Below are positions 35,458 through 48,176 of a DNA stretch of 64,000 nt, piece by piece. The notes beneath the pieces are model-generated. The model had not been told where the DNA came from, ran no database searches, and saw only the letters and a list, made by a program, of their open reading frames with translations. The DNA is from Hypomesus transpacificus (lineage: Eukaryota > Chordata > Actinopteri > Osmeriformes > Osmeridae): contig NC_061067.1 of the NCBI RefSeq assembly GCF_021917145.1, positions 7,281,690-7,345,689 on the forward strand, written 5' to 3'. A program made the translations under genes and the position numbers. Every line of letters begins with the position of its first letter. Positions within the stretch are counted from its first letter, which is position 1.

Positions 35458-38400
35458 ATGAGCAGCTCAGTAAGTAGTGTTGAGTTGGAAGATGTGCGAA
35501 GGAGAGCGGAGTCTCTCCTGTCCATCTCTGGATCTGCCCAGGACGTGAAGGCTGATGTCCAGACCATGGCCAACGTGCCCCTGCCGCTCTCCGAGAAGTA
35601 CCGCCACATCCAAGCTAAGACCATGGTGATGGAGAATGCCGCATGGGCCAGCAGACAGGAGGTGCGTTTCCTTCGTTGTATTTGTACTTGCATGTGCCCC
35701 TTATCCTCACACCGACACACGTACAGTATTAACTTCCTTTGGTACCTGAAAAGGTGTGTTACTGATACTGAGTTTGTCTGTTCTGTTCTTCTGTCCTCTT
35801 CTTCTTCTTCTTGCCCCCCTCCATCAGAATCTAGAATCGCTGGGCAAACTATTTAAAGCTCTGAGTATCCTAGAGAAGTATGGCTGCAACCTGACAAGCC
35901 CCTGCAGACCCAAGTTCTGGCGCAGTGTCAAGCACAACAACCCCGTTTTTAGGACCACTGTGGACGCTGCCCAGGTAAAGAAGGAGAAAGAGAGAGAGAG
36001 TGAAAGATAAATGGAGTGGTTGTGGGGGTTAAGTGCTACTCCTCTTGTAGTGCTGTATGTTATCGTGTAAGCCAGGCTATAATTATTAACCTACTAGTCT
36101 TGTGTTATGGGGTGACAGGTCTGAAGGTCAAGATAATTGTATTTTATCTCAACAACATTAGTTTTTCTATAGTCATAAACCAAGTAGTGAACATAAGAAA
36201 TATAATGTTATATTTTCTAACAGAACCCAGTTAAGTGTATGGTGGAGAGATTTCATGGCTTGCTTGAAATAATAGCACTTCAGTAATCTTTGTCTGCTAA
36301 CCCACCAATAGGGTGGACGAACCGTACTGTATCTCTATGGCTACACCAATCAGCAGCCGGATGGCCTCAGCTTCCCAGAAGATGTCACAGATCCAGATGT
36401 GGGGAAGGTGGCAGCCGTGACAGTGGAGGTCATGACCCTGCGCCTGGAGCTGGATATGATGATCAAGGGTGCACATCCTCACCCAGACACCTTCATAGAG
36501 ATCATCCCCTCACTCAGCCGAGAGGTTGGTGGCACAACGTACATCCCTTAGTGTAGTTGGGTTTCACGTTTTTAAATATATATTTCCTTCAGAATGTGTT
36601 TTGAAAAATTCAGCAAAGGGCTATTTTTGGGATCCACTGAACCGTTTTTTAAGTCATCGATTAAATGGAGAAAAAAACATTTGTTAAGCCCTCCCATGTT
36701 CCTGTGCTGGGTGTATCCTCAGGATGAGGTGGTGTCTGATGCTGTAGTCATCCCCCCCGGAGAGGAGGGAGAAGAGAGGCACAAGGATCACCTCTACCCA
36801 ACGGCTCCTCTAAAATCCACCACACACACAGGTGAGACAGCTAGTAGCTAGTACCAACAAACAGGTTTACCACCTGCCCCGTTGGTGCATCATTTGGACC
36901 ATCTGGAATGTCATTGCTGAACGCTGAATGGTATTTCAAATAGCAAAAGCCGAAGTCATGTCTAACCGCTTGTTACCGCCTTCTCACCCATCCATCTCGT
37001 TCCATTCTTTTTTCTTATTCTCTCTCTCACGCCTTATCTTTGTCTGCTTTCCATCTGTCCCTTTTCTCTCCCTTTCTCTTCCTACCATTTCTTTCACTGT
37101 CTCTCTCTCTTTCTCTCCACCAGCTGGTGATTGTAACCTATGTGGGGGTGTTCCAACTCTCCTTTGCCCCTCCTGTGCATCTACCCCATTCTGTGATTCA
37201 TGTGACCACCTCTACCACCGCCACCCCTCCAGAGCCAATCACAAGAGAGAGAGAATACAGGATGCCATGAAAGGTGACCATTTAAAGTCTTGGCTGTAAG
37301 AAAACAACACATCTCTATATGACCAGTGGTACTAAGAACAATACTTTTGTCTTTGCCCCCCTAGACACCTGTTCCATCTGTGGTACGGCCCCCGTCTCCA
37401 CCCACTGTAGCACGTGCATTCAGAAGCTGTGCCTGAACTGTGACAGACTGTTCCATTCTCACCCGGACAGGGGGGACCACGACCGAACAATGGTCAGCAC
37501 CGTCAAGCCACAAGGAGCTGCTGCCAGGTTAGAAACAGGAACGTGATGATGTACAGTACACAAACACCATCGCAGACATCGGCCCTTCATTTCTCTTCTC
37601 TTCCTCCTGTCCTCCAGCCTTTCATTCTCCTCGTGGGAGTGTGGGCACTGCACCACGGTCAACCCAATGCGAGCCGTGCTGTGCGGGACCTGCGAGCGAC
37701 CTCGCCTGGCCAACGCTGCCTCCAGTGGAGAGGAGGACCTGTTGCAGTCACCCTCCAACACAGGTCTGACCACAGGGTTTCCGCGGCGTCTTAAGAAGTT
37801 TAAAATTCGGAACTTCAAATGAAAGGCCTTAAAACGTCTTAAAAACGGACGGGGGAAAACATTACGGAAATATTCAATTAGGGACTCTGGGTGTGAATGC
37901 GCTGGAGAAACCACAAGCTACACACACTCTCTTTTCTCTCTCTCTATTTAAGGGAAAGTTTGTTTTAGACTATTTTTCAATTTGGGGGTAAGGTTTTGGG
38001 CATTTGGCACGTTGTGTGTGGAAGGTTACTAATGTGATTGCTTTATCTGTAAACTAAATTCATGCTTTTTCAGTGACTGAATTCATTGAAATGTAAGGAT
38101 TTTTTAAATAATTTATTTGATTTGAATATTTGTTTGGTAACGTGTCATGTAGGTCTTAAATGGCAATCTTTATGGTCTTAAAATGTCTTAAAAAGGTCTT
38201 AAATTTGACTTACTGAAACCAAGCCCAACACACACAAAGCTTAACGTCATAGACCAGCGGATTCATTGTTTAGGTTGTTATTGTACATTAACAGTAACCT
38301 GGCCATGATGGCTTGGGCTCCTTTTATGACGATGGGGCAAGGTAGTAAAAAGTTGAGCTTTCTTCTCCTCTGCCTTAGAGTGGCAGTGCAAGAGCTGTAC

Positions 38401-41400
38401 GGTGATGAACCAGGGAACCAGTGTGCTGTGCGAGGTGTGTGAGCGCCCCCGTCTGGCCACCCGGCCCCCCGTCACCCCGGTGGCCTTCCCCTCGCTTGCC
38501 TCAGGGCTCCCGGGAGAGGGTGCAACACAGGTTTGTGGTCCAAAGGTTTTGTGATGCTCTCTTGAGATTTCTGTGGTACATTGGAATGGGAGTTTCGACA
38601 CAGTCATTTAGCATTTTTAGGTTGGTGTTTTTGTCATTTCTCTCTCTCTCACCCCCTCCTCTCGTCCTCCCCTCCCCTGCAGTGGATATGCCGAGTCTGC
38701 ACTTACCAGAACTCCAAACCTTCGGTGGGGTGCGAGATGTGCGACTCGCCATGCAAAGATCCTGCCGTGGCCAGATCCCTCCTGTCTCCCAAAAAGGACC
38801 AGAGCCCGCCCCGGTTGAAGCCCCGCCCCCCGCCCATGGACAACGACGACCTCAAGAGACAGGAGACCATGAGGGAGCAGGGGCTGGCGCTTGTCAGTCA
38901 AATACGGGTAGGTGGGGCTACAACAAACAGTAACAGCCCTCCGAAAGGTTTGTTGTGGTTCTCTAGCCTTTGAGCATGCTAAGATCGTCAAACGCTGTTG
39001 TCTCCATCACCAGGAGGGGGAGAAGAGGGGCGTCACCCCAGAAGAAGTGTACGCGTCTCTCCGCGTCTCCGGGGGCAGCAACGTTAACCCCTGCGACTGG
39101 CTGCAGTCGGAGCTGCCCCACCTGCTGGACGAAATCTGCGCCATGGCTGCTTCGGTCCAGCAGAACTACAAAAAGGAGCATCCTGGGATGCAGGATAACA
39201 CTGAGAAGGACGGCGGAGGGCCTCCTGGGACGCTTGGTTCCGGGGCTCCTGGGGAGGGGATCCAGCTGTCCAGAGCCGAGGCAAAGCAGGCGTGGTTGGC
39301 AGCAGGGGGCGACACTGAGAAAGCAGTACGACAGCTGCTCAGAGACAGACAGGCCAAGGTGGGATGCTCACTGTAAAATAAACGTGTGTAAAAAAAAATA
39401 TAGAGAGAAAATAAACAATTTATTCGACATTGTTTGTGTCCATGTTTGTGTGTTTAGATCAAGGAGCTGCGGTCCATGGGTTTCCGCGAGGTGTCCCAGT
39501 GTGAGGAGGCCCTGAGGCAGAGTGGGGGGGAGTTGCGAGGGGCTCTGTCCCTGCTGCAGCGCCCCCTACTGGAGCCCTTTCACCAGCGCATCTGGAGCAA
39601 CCAGCCAGAAGCCCTGCTAGACCCCAAGGACCCAGACAAACAGGTGCACAGGGTCCAACATATACCAGAGACAGATTGTGTATGCATGCGTCTGGGCGTC
39701 ACTATGAAAATGCAAACGAATCAGACATCAACCCCCCACCACTCCCTCCACAGAAGCTGTGCAGGCGCCTGCTGGCGCTGTACGACCTGCCCAGCTGGGG
39801 GCGCTGTGAGCTGGCCCTGTCCCTGCTGCAGGAGCCCGACGCCCAGTACTCCCTGGAGGACGTGGTCCAGGCCGTGAGAGAGTCCCAGGACCGAGACTTC
39901 CTGCGCAGGCTGCTCAACAAGACCTGCCCCTGCTGCTACGACGTGTTCCCACACAGCAAGGTTACCCGGTCAACATGCTGCTTTATCTTTATAGGCCTTG
40001 GTCAAGGGTACCTTTTTACTGCTTTGCGAAACAGACATGGTGTTTTATTGCACCGTGCCTGTAAAAAATACAGACTGTTGACTCTCCCCGTCCCTCTGTC
40101 TGTCCGTCCCTTCCAGATGCAGTCGCTCACCTCCTGTCAGTGTGCGGTGTGCCACCACTGTTTCAAGCAGCACTTCACGGTGGCAATAAGGGACAAGCAC
40201 ATCAGGGACATGGTGTGTCCCATCTGCCAGGAGCCGGACATTAACAACCCCCAGCACCTGGACAGTTACTTCTCCACCCTGGACATCCAGGTGGATAGAC
40301 CTGCCCATGGAGCGTGGGGAGGAGGGATGGGGGGGGAGTCACAGGAGGAAACAGTGAAGGGAAAGAAGCAACAAAGGATTGGAGGGAGGGAGCGAGGGAT
40401 AAAAAAAAATTGACATGGAGCTGAACAAAGGGAGAAAGCAGTGAAGGGGTTTTTCAAATATACCAATTATACTACATTACGTTTTATATATATATATATA
40501 TATACACACATGTGTTCCCTGTGTGTAATGATTGTTCTGCTTGATGTAGCTAAAGGGCTGCCTGGAGCGTGACGTGTATGATCTCTATCACAAGAAGCTG
40601 ACGGAACACACGCTGATGATGGACCCCAAGTTCCTGTGGTGCTGTCACGTACGTGTGTTCTCGCATGTGCGCGCCTCCGCGTTTTTTTGTCCGGGCGTGT
40701 CTACAAGCACAGGGAAATAAAGCAACACTTGGCAGAACAATGAAAATGTGCACAAGTATGACATTTATGGTTGCAATCGGTGCAGCGGGTGTAGCTGTAA
40801 TAAGCTGTACACTGTGTGCCTGGTCTGTAGGACCGTTTGAAAGGTCAATCCATTTTCTTGTGCGTCTCGTTTCAACCCAACCTCTTGTTTCTCTTCCCCC
40901 CCCTAGTGCACGTTTGGCTTCATCTTTGACGGAGAGCTCAAAGTCACCTGTCCAGGCTGCCGCAAGAGTTTCTGTGCCCAGTGCAAAAAACCTGTGAGTT
41001 CAACACAACACGCATCTCCAACGCCCCTTAGCTGGGTTTGTTATTCTCCCATTTTCCTGATCTTTCCTCCTCCCTCTACCTCTGTCTCGTCCAGTGGGAG
41101 GTCCAGCACAAGGACCTGTCCTGCGAGCAGTTCCAACGCTGGAAGAAAGAGAACGACCCAGAGTACCAGAAGCAGGGCCTGACTGGCTTCCTGAGAGACA
41201 ACGGCATCAGTGAGGAGGCTGCCCTTGGAGTGTCATCCAAAAACCAACTGCTGTTACTCACCCCCACTTGTTCCCTCTCTCTCCCCCCTCCCCCCTCTCT
41301 CAGCCTGTCCTCACTGCAGGTTCCAGTATGCCCTGTCCAGAGGAGGCTGCATGCACTTCACCTGCGTCCAGTGCAGGCATCAGTTCTGCAGCGGCTGCAA

Positions 41401-42675
41401 CAACCCCTACTACACTGTGAGTGCCTCTCACACACGCAAACACACAGTCAGACTGTACAGTCTCACAGCACACACACGTGCTGGGTGGCAGACTTCAAGA
41501 GGGACTTCAGGATGGTTCGCTTTCAGATTTTTAAGACGCCCAGTCCTCATCGCTTTTGACCTTGAAGTCCTCTCTCTCTATCTCTTTCTCCGTTTTCTAT
41601 CCCATCTCTCCGTCTCCCCTCCAGACGAAGTGTAAGACAGGCCAGTGTAAACTTGCGGGGCTCCATGCTCACCACCCACGTGACTGTCTGTCCTACCTCC
41701 GAGACTGGGATCCCGAGAGACTTCAGACCCTGCTACAGGTACCACAGCACAGCCAGGGTCCTGCGGTCATTCGTTTCAAAATGTTCTGCTATTTGTTCAT
41801 GTCCATTTGAAATTGATACGTTTGTTTTTGTTTTGTTGTTTCTTTACCAGAGAAATACCGTTGAGTTTAACACTGATCCCCCTAATGGAACCCAAACCGG
41901 TAGGACGACAGCTGGAACCCTACATCCTGTATCTGCTCTCCTCTGCCATACTTCACTTCCTCCTTTACCTCTCAAACCTGTCTGGCTGGCCCAAACACAT
42001 CTCTGCTCCACCATGCTCTCTTACTTTACCCACAACTCTTCCTGTACCTACAAGGGCTGTGTTCATAAATACGAGTGTAAATCTATCAGCAAACTCTTCC
42101 GCCCGTGTGTGTGTGTGTCAGATGAGTGTGGAGTGATGGAGCAGAAGGAGGAGGGGAGCCGGCAGACTGACTCCCACTGCGGCATCAAGACTAAGCAGGG
42201 CCATGCCGGACTGTGCGAGTGAGTGACGAGACCCAGAGTCACAGGGGACACTCTAACACGTCACCACATCCATCTCTTTGCTCTTTGATATTTCTTTTGA
42301 CAATCGTTATTTTTGGCCTCGGTTGCGCAATGCAGGAAACACTACAAAGAGTATCTGGTCAGCCTCATCAATGGACACTTGCTGGACCCTGCCGTGCTGT
42401 ATGATGTGAACGAGGTGATGGTGGTCTGTGCGAGGTATGAAGTGGACCACCAGCGAGTGGAGGCTGAGGACGACCAGGCGTACCATGCTCGCTTGCTAAA
42501 GGTAAACTGGACACTTCCAGTCACGACAGCCCAAGTTGTGGATGTCAGGAGTTGTTCAACATTGTTCAAGTGTATGTTTTGCTCCTCTACTCTTCAGTAA
42601 ATGTTTTTTTTTTTTTCTCTTTGTCAGAAACTGATGGAAGTCCCTCTCGGAGAAAATGTTCCACGGAAGAAGTGA
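35458..42675 (+). CDS. RNF31: RNF31 / HOIP, catalytic E3 of the linear ubiquitin assembly complex
   Basis: Twenty-two coding exons: 35458-35661, 35828-35974, 36312-36524, 36723-36831, 37124-37273, 37365-37527, 37618-37763, 38379-38530, 38683-38907, 39014-39358, 39458-39643, 39754-39960, 40117-40290, 40550-40648, 40907-40993, 41095-41209, 41304-41416, 41625-41738, 41851-41899, 42122-42218, 42336-42501 and 42628-42675. The product is 1102 aa; human HOIP has 1072. Domain order: PUB (about 50-150), two B-box-like zinc fingers (about 228-265 and 276-312), three NZF fingers (about 334-358, 379-402, 429-451), UBA region (504-680), RING1 (738-795), IBR, RING2 with the catalytic Cys923 in RGGCMHF, and the linear-chain LDD to the end. 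HOIP makes Met1-linked ubiquitin with HOIL-1L and SHARPIN for NF-kB and cell-death control. Two B-box-like fingers are unusual; I recall one in human. Confidence 0.96.
37779..38225. repeat. Dispersed repeat in RNF31 intron
   Basis: Opens with TTTCCGCGGCGTCTTAAGAA and closes with several GTCTTAAA motifs. I recognise this CGCGG/GTCTTAAAA pattern as a dispersed repeat of fish genomes, but cannot assign a family or exact ends. Confidence 0.45.
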
Positions 42676-43733
42676 GGACTACACTTATGCATTGTTTATT
42701 TCATGGAAGGTTGCATGTTTGCAGGTAGTCTTAAGTCAGGTTGAATTTTGAGTTTTGAACAATGAGTCCTTCCATTTTGTAAAACAAAACACAGAAAAAA
42801 TGCCTTTACAGTAATCAGTAAAGATTTGTCAATTTCTTGTTTTAAAAATGGTGTGCTTGTTCAAGATGTGTCAATATTCCACTTTAAAACATGTTGTTGC
42901 CCATATTAATGTCCTTTAATTACTTAATGAAAAGTGTGATAAATAGGCACATTCCTTCTTTTAACATGCATTTGCATTAGATTGGATTCATAAACCTTGA
43001 ATTTTTCCCACAATCTTTAAAGTTTTGTTTGGCTTTATTAAGTTTGCAAAGATGCAATCGTTTTAAACGTGGTTTCTGATGGTCTGGTAAAAAAATGTGC
43101 AATATCACCCTCTGGTGTCGAGATAACTGTTTCTATATTGTCACGTGATTTCGGGGAAAAGGAGCGTCTGTCTAGCTTGAGCGGACACCGAAGGGATTTT
43201 CCATTTTATTCAGTACTGTTCACAGCTTGGTTGGAAGGAGAGAAGAAACGAAACTTAAGGTGAGCTAAATATAAAGCTACTCATAAATATGTTTGGATTC
43301 ATAATTGGGCTACGTGCTTCCAGTTATTTACTATTTTGAAACATTTGATCGATTAAAAGTCGTATTTATTTAGGATTAGATGTTTAAATTGTGTCATTAG
43401 TGCATAATTGTTTTGAACATTTGCAAATGTGCATCAGTAATAGTGTGTTTTTCTCAAAACCGATGTGCTTGCATTCAACCTGAGGATCAAACTGTTATTA
43501 CTAAGAATACCAAAAATGAGGCCAGGAGCTTTAATGTCTACTAAAATAAATATAATACAAGACACATATAACTAAGTCTACTTATTTCTAGGAAGTTGGC
43601 AACATGTTTTGGTTGGCAGCAGCCTTTGTGAAACCACCATATAACGAACATCCACATCCGCTGTACTGCAATGCTATCTGATAAACAACTACAGTTTGGA
43701 TCGGTTAATGACCAACGTTGGTTTTAATTCCAG
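42676..43733 (+). promoter_or_regulatory. RNF31 3' end and IRF9 promoter with GAS-type site
   Basis: The left part is RNF31 3' UTR. A splice donor at 43260-43261 and an acceptor ending at 43733 suggest a non-coding first IRF9 exon ending at 43259. Just upstream are an E-box CACGTG (43143-43148) and TTCGGGGAA (43150-43158), which fits the STAT site TTCNNNGAA. Confidence 0.55.
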
Positions 43734-43750
43734 TAGCTGTGTCCACAGCC

Positions 43751-46700
43751 ATGGCTTCGGGTAGAATTCGGTCCACTCGCAGACTCCGCAATTGGATGGT
43801 GGAGCAAGTGAGTGTTAATAAGTGGCAACTGAGAGCGATCGGTATGCCACTATCTGTGGTGTCGCTGACTAAATACAGACGCGCCTCCGACTGTTCAGTA
43901 TTCACTTTTATTTTTGTGTTGGTGGTATTTGGTTTGTTTAGGAATGTTGAGTTAGATTCTCCTGGTATTGCTTAGCATTAGATTGGTATCTTACCTCAAA
44001 GTTCACTCCATTGGGCTCAGGTTACCAGTGGGAAGTACGCTGGTCTGATCTGGGATGATGAGGCCAAGACCATGTTCCGCATCCCCTGGAAGCACGCTGG
44101 AAAACAAGACTTCCGTAGCGATGAGGATGCTGCCATCTTTAAGGTAGGCTATAATACCACCATCAAGGTTTTACATGTGGACTAAACTCAACTCCCAACC
44201 TGCATTAACAGATGCTAATGTGTAGGTTGTAAGGTTTCGTCATGACATTTACTTCATTTATTTCCTTCTTGTAAACCTTCATGCACAGGCGTGGGCGAAG
44301 TTCAGAGGGAAGCTGTCTGATGGGGTTCCTGACGACCCCGCTTCCTGGAAGACACGAATGCGTTGCGCCCTCAATAAGAGTCCAGAGTTTAAGGAGGTTC
44401 CAGACCGGTCCCAACTGGACCTCTCTGAACCCTACAAGGTGTACCGTCTGGTGCCTACGAACGAGCAGGGTGAGATACACAAGCACACACAACACATTGA
44501 CAGAGAAAGATGCCTTTTGCATCTTGTAAAATAAAGTGTGTCCATTTGTAGACACAGTACACACCTTCATTACCTTAAGTTGATTTGGATTTGTACTGTA
44601 CTTAATATTAAAGTATACTATGTGGATTTTGTTGAGGTTCACATTTGGGTGGAGAAGAATACAAGGTTAAATGCCAGAACAAGTTATTTGTAGTTTGATA
44701 AGATGAGACATTTTGCAAATCAAACAATCAATACAATACAACATGGTGTCTCAATCTAGATCGGCGATACCAGTCAATGTTACCAGTCAGGCTTCGTAGA
44801 GTACAGAAGACAAAGGCCTTTGTGAGAACAGACTTGTCAGGAGTCTTAGAGAGAGTTCTTCCCAGCCAAGCCTGAGCCCCCCCAGGGCACACAGGTCTTG
44901 TACCCCTCCTGAGAGGGAGGTGTTTGTCAGGTGATTGGCCACCAGACGATGGGGAGAGGATGTCCTCATCCTATTAGGCTTCAGAAGGAGTTTGTGGGCA
45001 GTCAAGACGGGCAGTCCAAAGGTCTGATGATGTCCCAGGGGGGGCAGACCATCCAGGGGGGGGGAGGGGGGGGGGGGGGCACAGAGTTGTGCAGCCTAGT
45101 GAGTCTTCTTCTTACATTTAGTCATTTAGCAGACGCTCTTATCCAGAGCGAAGTACAGGGACATTCTCCCCGAGGCAAGTAGGGTGAAGTGCCTTGCCCA
45201 AGGACACAACGTCATTTGGCATGGCCAGGAATCAATCCAACAACCTTAGCCCGACTCCCTAACCGCTCAGCCATCTGACTCACTTATCACCTGGGGCCAC
45301 GTGTCTAAACGGTGCGTACCCACCAAAAGCTTGCGTACGCTGGTTTTCACGCTCACTTTGTGATGTATAAAGATTTACTTGACTTGAGAATGTGTGGACC
45401 GTCCGCAAAGTCTTGTCTGGCTCTGTAACATGTGAATTCTAACTGAAAAGTGCCGAAACTCACCAAACATTACAAAATAAAGTTTCCACTACTACGTTTA
45501 TAACGTTGACTATTCAAAAAACTAAAAGTGTGATCATTAATGTGGATGATCACATCAAAACCCAAAACAGGAAATGCTATATAGCCTTCTGTTTATTCCG
45601 CCACCACTCAATAACTTCTGTTAACCTTGAGGGTGTCAACGAACGACAAAATCACTCAGGAAATGCATGTCACTCTAACCCTATAGCTGCCATGCTGTTA
45701 TGATGCGCTACACTCATTTCTTAATTTAAAGTTTTACATGGGACCATATCTTCTTAAATAAAGAAATATCTGCATATTCATTTATGGGAGGATGCAAGGC
45801 GGGGTCAGTGGCTCGTTCACAATTCGGTCAATCTCACGTTGATTGTGATTTATTAAGGAAAGGTGCGCTGGACCTGGCGTACGACCGGTTTTATACATGT
45901 GAATAATTTTCTGTTTCTTATTTTATCTGAAGCATTGATTGTATGTGGAATATATGTTCAACATTGTCATTGCACGTTGGTATATCTGAAGAATTTATTG
46001 TATTTGTATTCAACAGAAGCATAGATTATATGAATCTTTCAACAGAGACATAGAACATATGACATAGCCGCATAGATTACTTTCCTCAACAATTTTATGA
46101 ACACATAATGTCTTGGGGGGGACACAGGAATAAATACACGTATTTGACTCTAATTCCATGCTCCTGTGTTGTGGCCTCCCCTGTTCTCTGTAGGTTTGGA
46201 AAGGGGCGGTGTCAAGAACACCCGGAGACCCAGGAGACTGAAGAGGAGCAGCAGTGAGTCAGACAGTGGGGAGGACATGCTGGAGGCCAAGCACATGAAG
46301 GAGGAAGTCCTCCTTCCTTCTCCCATCACCATGGTAGGTCAGCTGCTTGGAAACGACTGACACTAAGAATGTATAACTCAAGGTGTCAATGTTTTCAATG
46401 ATGTTAAATCATTTTTCCTTTAAATCCAATTGTGTGTGCACTCTTGTTCACGTAGGCTGTTGAAGCATTAGATGAGCATGCAGTCCAGTCACATGAGCCT
46501 TTCCAACCAGTGATCAGCTTGAAGAATGATGGGAGTAAGTACTTATTTTTCCATCCAAAGACACCACCTGCTAATAATGTGGCAATCACACCCAGCATTG
46601 CACATACTGTACACATTTAGGAGTGCTGTATATAGCTACGCTCTGACATGTAGATTTGCTATGGCATGTGATTGATCGACATTCTGGTGTCTCTCTCAAG

Positions 46701-48176
46701 CAAACGATGAGATCCAGTTCAATTTCACAATTGAGACTGAACCTGCATCTGGAGGTAATTACAAACATACACTGTCTTATACCTGTGTCATACAAGGCCA
46801 TTAAGGCCCTTATGTCATATCAAATTAAACTTTGTTTGTAAAGACCTATTGACAAGCAATGTCACATGTTGGTGTGCAGTAAGCTTTGGTCTGACGTTCC
46901 CATTTCTATCTCTCTATCTCAATCTCTCCATATCACGCACTCTCTCTCTCATTATCATACTCTCTCTCTCTCTGTCTTTTCCCTACTCTCTTCCTCGCTG
47001 TCCCTCTATCTCTCCCCATTCCTTCAGATGATTCCTTCAAGATCTCAGTGAGCTACATAGGCCAGGAGATGCTCCGCCGAGAGGTCATGGGCAACGACGT
47101 CCGCATCACCTACATGCCGTCCTCGCCAGTCGCTCCCTCTCGGATAGTCGGGGGGTTCCCCCGCATCCTGCTCCCGGAGCCCCCCTCCCACGTGTCGTCC
47201 AGCCCAGAGGCTGGGGCCCGACACCAGGCTCTGGCCACCCTGCTGCCTTTCATGGAGCGAGGGGTGATGTTGACCTCCACAGGGAGCGGGGTCTACGCCA
47301 AGCGCTACTGCCAGGGCCGGGTGTTCTGGACGGGGCCGCACACCACCTCGCCGGGTCCCCTCAAGATGGAGCGAACCACGGATCCAATCCTGCTCTTTAG
47401 CAAGGAAGTCTTCAAACAGGGTGGGTTTCATGTTTACGCAGGGCTGCTTGTTGTTGGTTATTGTGGGTCATATCAGACATCTATACTTCATCGACCATTT
47501 GCTGGTTTGACCGCCCAGGTGGCTCACCGGTCTATCCACCTGACTGCGTACCACAAAGGCAAACGCCTTACCGCAGATTCCGGCATTGGCCATTTCCTGC
47601 ATGTTTCTTACTCTCTGCTTTACTGCCACAGAAGGGCCCAAAAATATCTAACCCTAACCCCTTGCTGGTTTTGTTTGTTGTCCCTCTATTGAACTATTGA
47701 GCTCAACAGTGACCAGTGATCTTTTTCATCTCCTCTCTTAAGAGCTGGACAACTTCCGTTACGCTGGGGGAACCCCCCCAAAGTGTGAGGTCACCCTGTG
47801 TTTTGGAGAGGAGCTCACTACCACAGAGGATCCGTCTTGCAAGCTCATTATTGCTCAGGTAAAGCTGACTCAGGGCATTCCTGTTCCATTGTACTAGGAT
47901 CAACTCTTCCAATGTTCAACACTAATGCAATTTTAAAGAAGCTGCATCCTATGAAGCTCTTGTCATAATTGTCTTTCTTCCACATAGAGATTGATCTATC
48001 ATCCTCTTCCTTTATAGATCACTTTATCCTGGGCTGAAAGGCAGGTCCAGGATGCACTCAACTTTAGGGAGTCCATAGCCCTCCTCCAGAACTTGGCCAG
48101 CCAATCACCTCTCGGAGAAATCACACTAAACCTGGAGCCGGTGTCCATGCCCTGTAGCATCATCACAGACAGCTAG
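43751..48176 (+). CDS. IRF9: Interferon regulatory factor 9
   Basis: Nine coding exons: 43751-43807, 44021-44143, 44289-44469, 46194-46333, 46456-46534, 46701-46754, 47028-47420, 47743-47858 and 48018-48176. They join in phase to 433 aa. The N-terminal 120 residues are an IRF DNA-binding domain with all five spaced tryptophans (RNWMVEQ, LIWDDE, IPWKHAGKQDF, AWAKFRG, ASWKTRM). A basic/Ser linker (RRPRRLKRSSSESDSGED) follows. The C-terminal IRF-association domain covers about residues 213-405 (SYIGQEMLRREV, LCFGEEL, ITLSWAERQ). IRF9 pairs with STAT1-STAT2 as ISGF3 and binds ISREs after type I interferon. The IRF9 call rather than another IRF rests on the domain layout and on its place beside RNF31, PSME2 and EMC9, as in human. 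Confidence 0.92.
45113..45284 (-). mobile_element. Full-length tRNA-Leu-like SINE
   Basis: On the minus strand it opens with a Leu/Ser-tRNA-like head (GTCAGATGGCTGAGCGGTTA). It has a box B-like GATTGATTCC, a middle with GTGTCCTTGGGCAAGGCACT, and the tail GCTCTGGATAAGAGCG then TCTGCTAAATGACTAAATGT. It lies in IRF9 intron 3. I do not assign a named family. Confidence 0.8.
45300..45900. mobile_element. Possible degraded DNA transposon, PIF/Harbinger-like
   Basis: Both ends carry GTGCGTAC- and GCGTACG-type motifs in opposite orientation (about 45315-45350 and 45862-45895), beside TATAAA-rich stretches. Such ends occur in dispersed fish DNA elements. No transposase remains and the boundaries are uncertain. 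Confidence 0.3.
47515..47600 (+). repeat. Possible tRNA-like SINE fragment
   Basis: The stretch from CAGGTGGCTCACCGGTCTAT resembles a worn tRNA-like SINE head with ACCACAAAGGC after it. It lies in the IRF9 intron before exon 47743-47858. No tail is recognised. Confidence 0.3.

Noticed and set aside
43245-43256. GAAACGAAACTT considered as an ISRE in IRF9
   Set aside because: The two GAAA cores are one base apart, not two as an ISRE requires, and it lies within the likely transcribed first exon.
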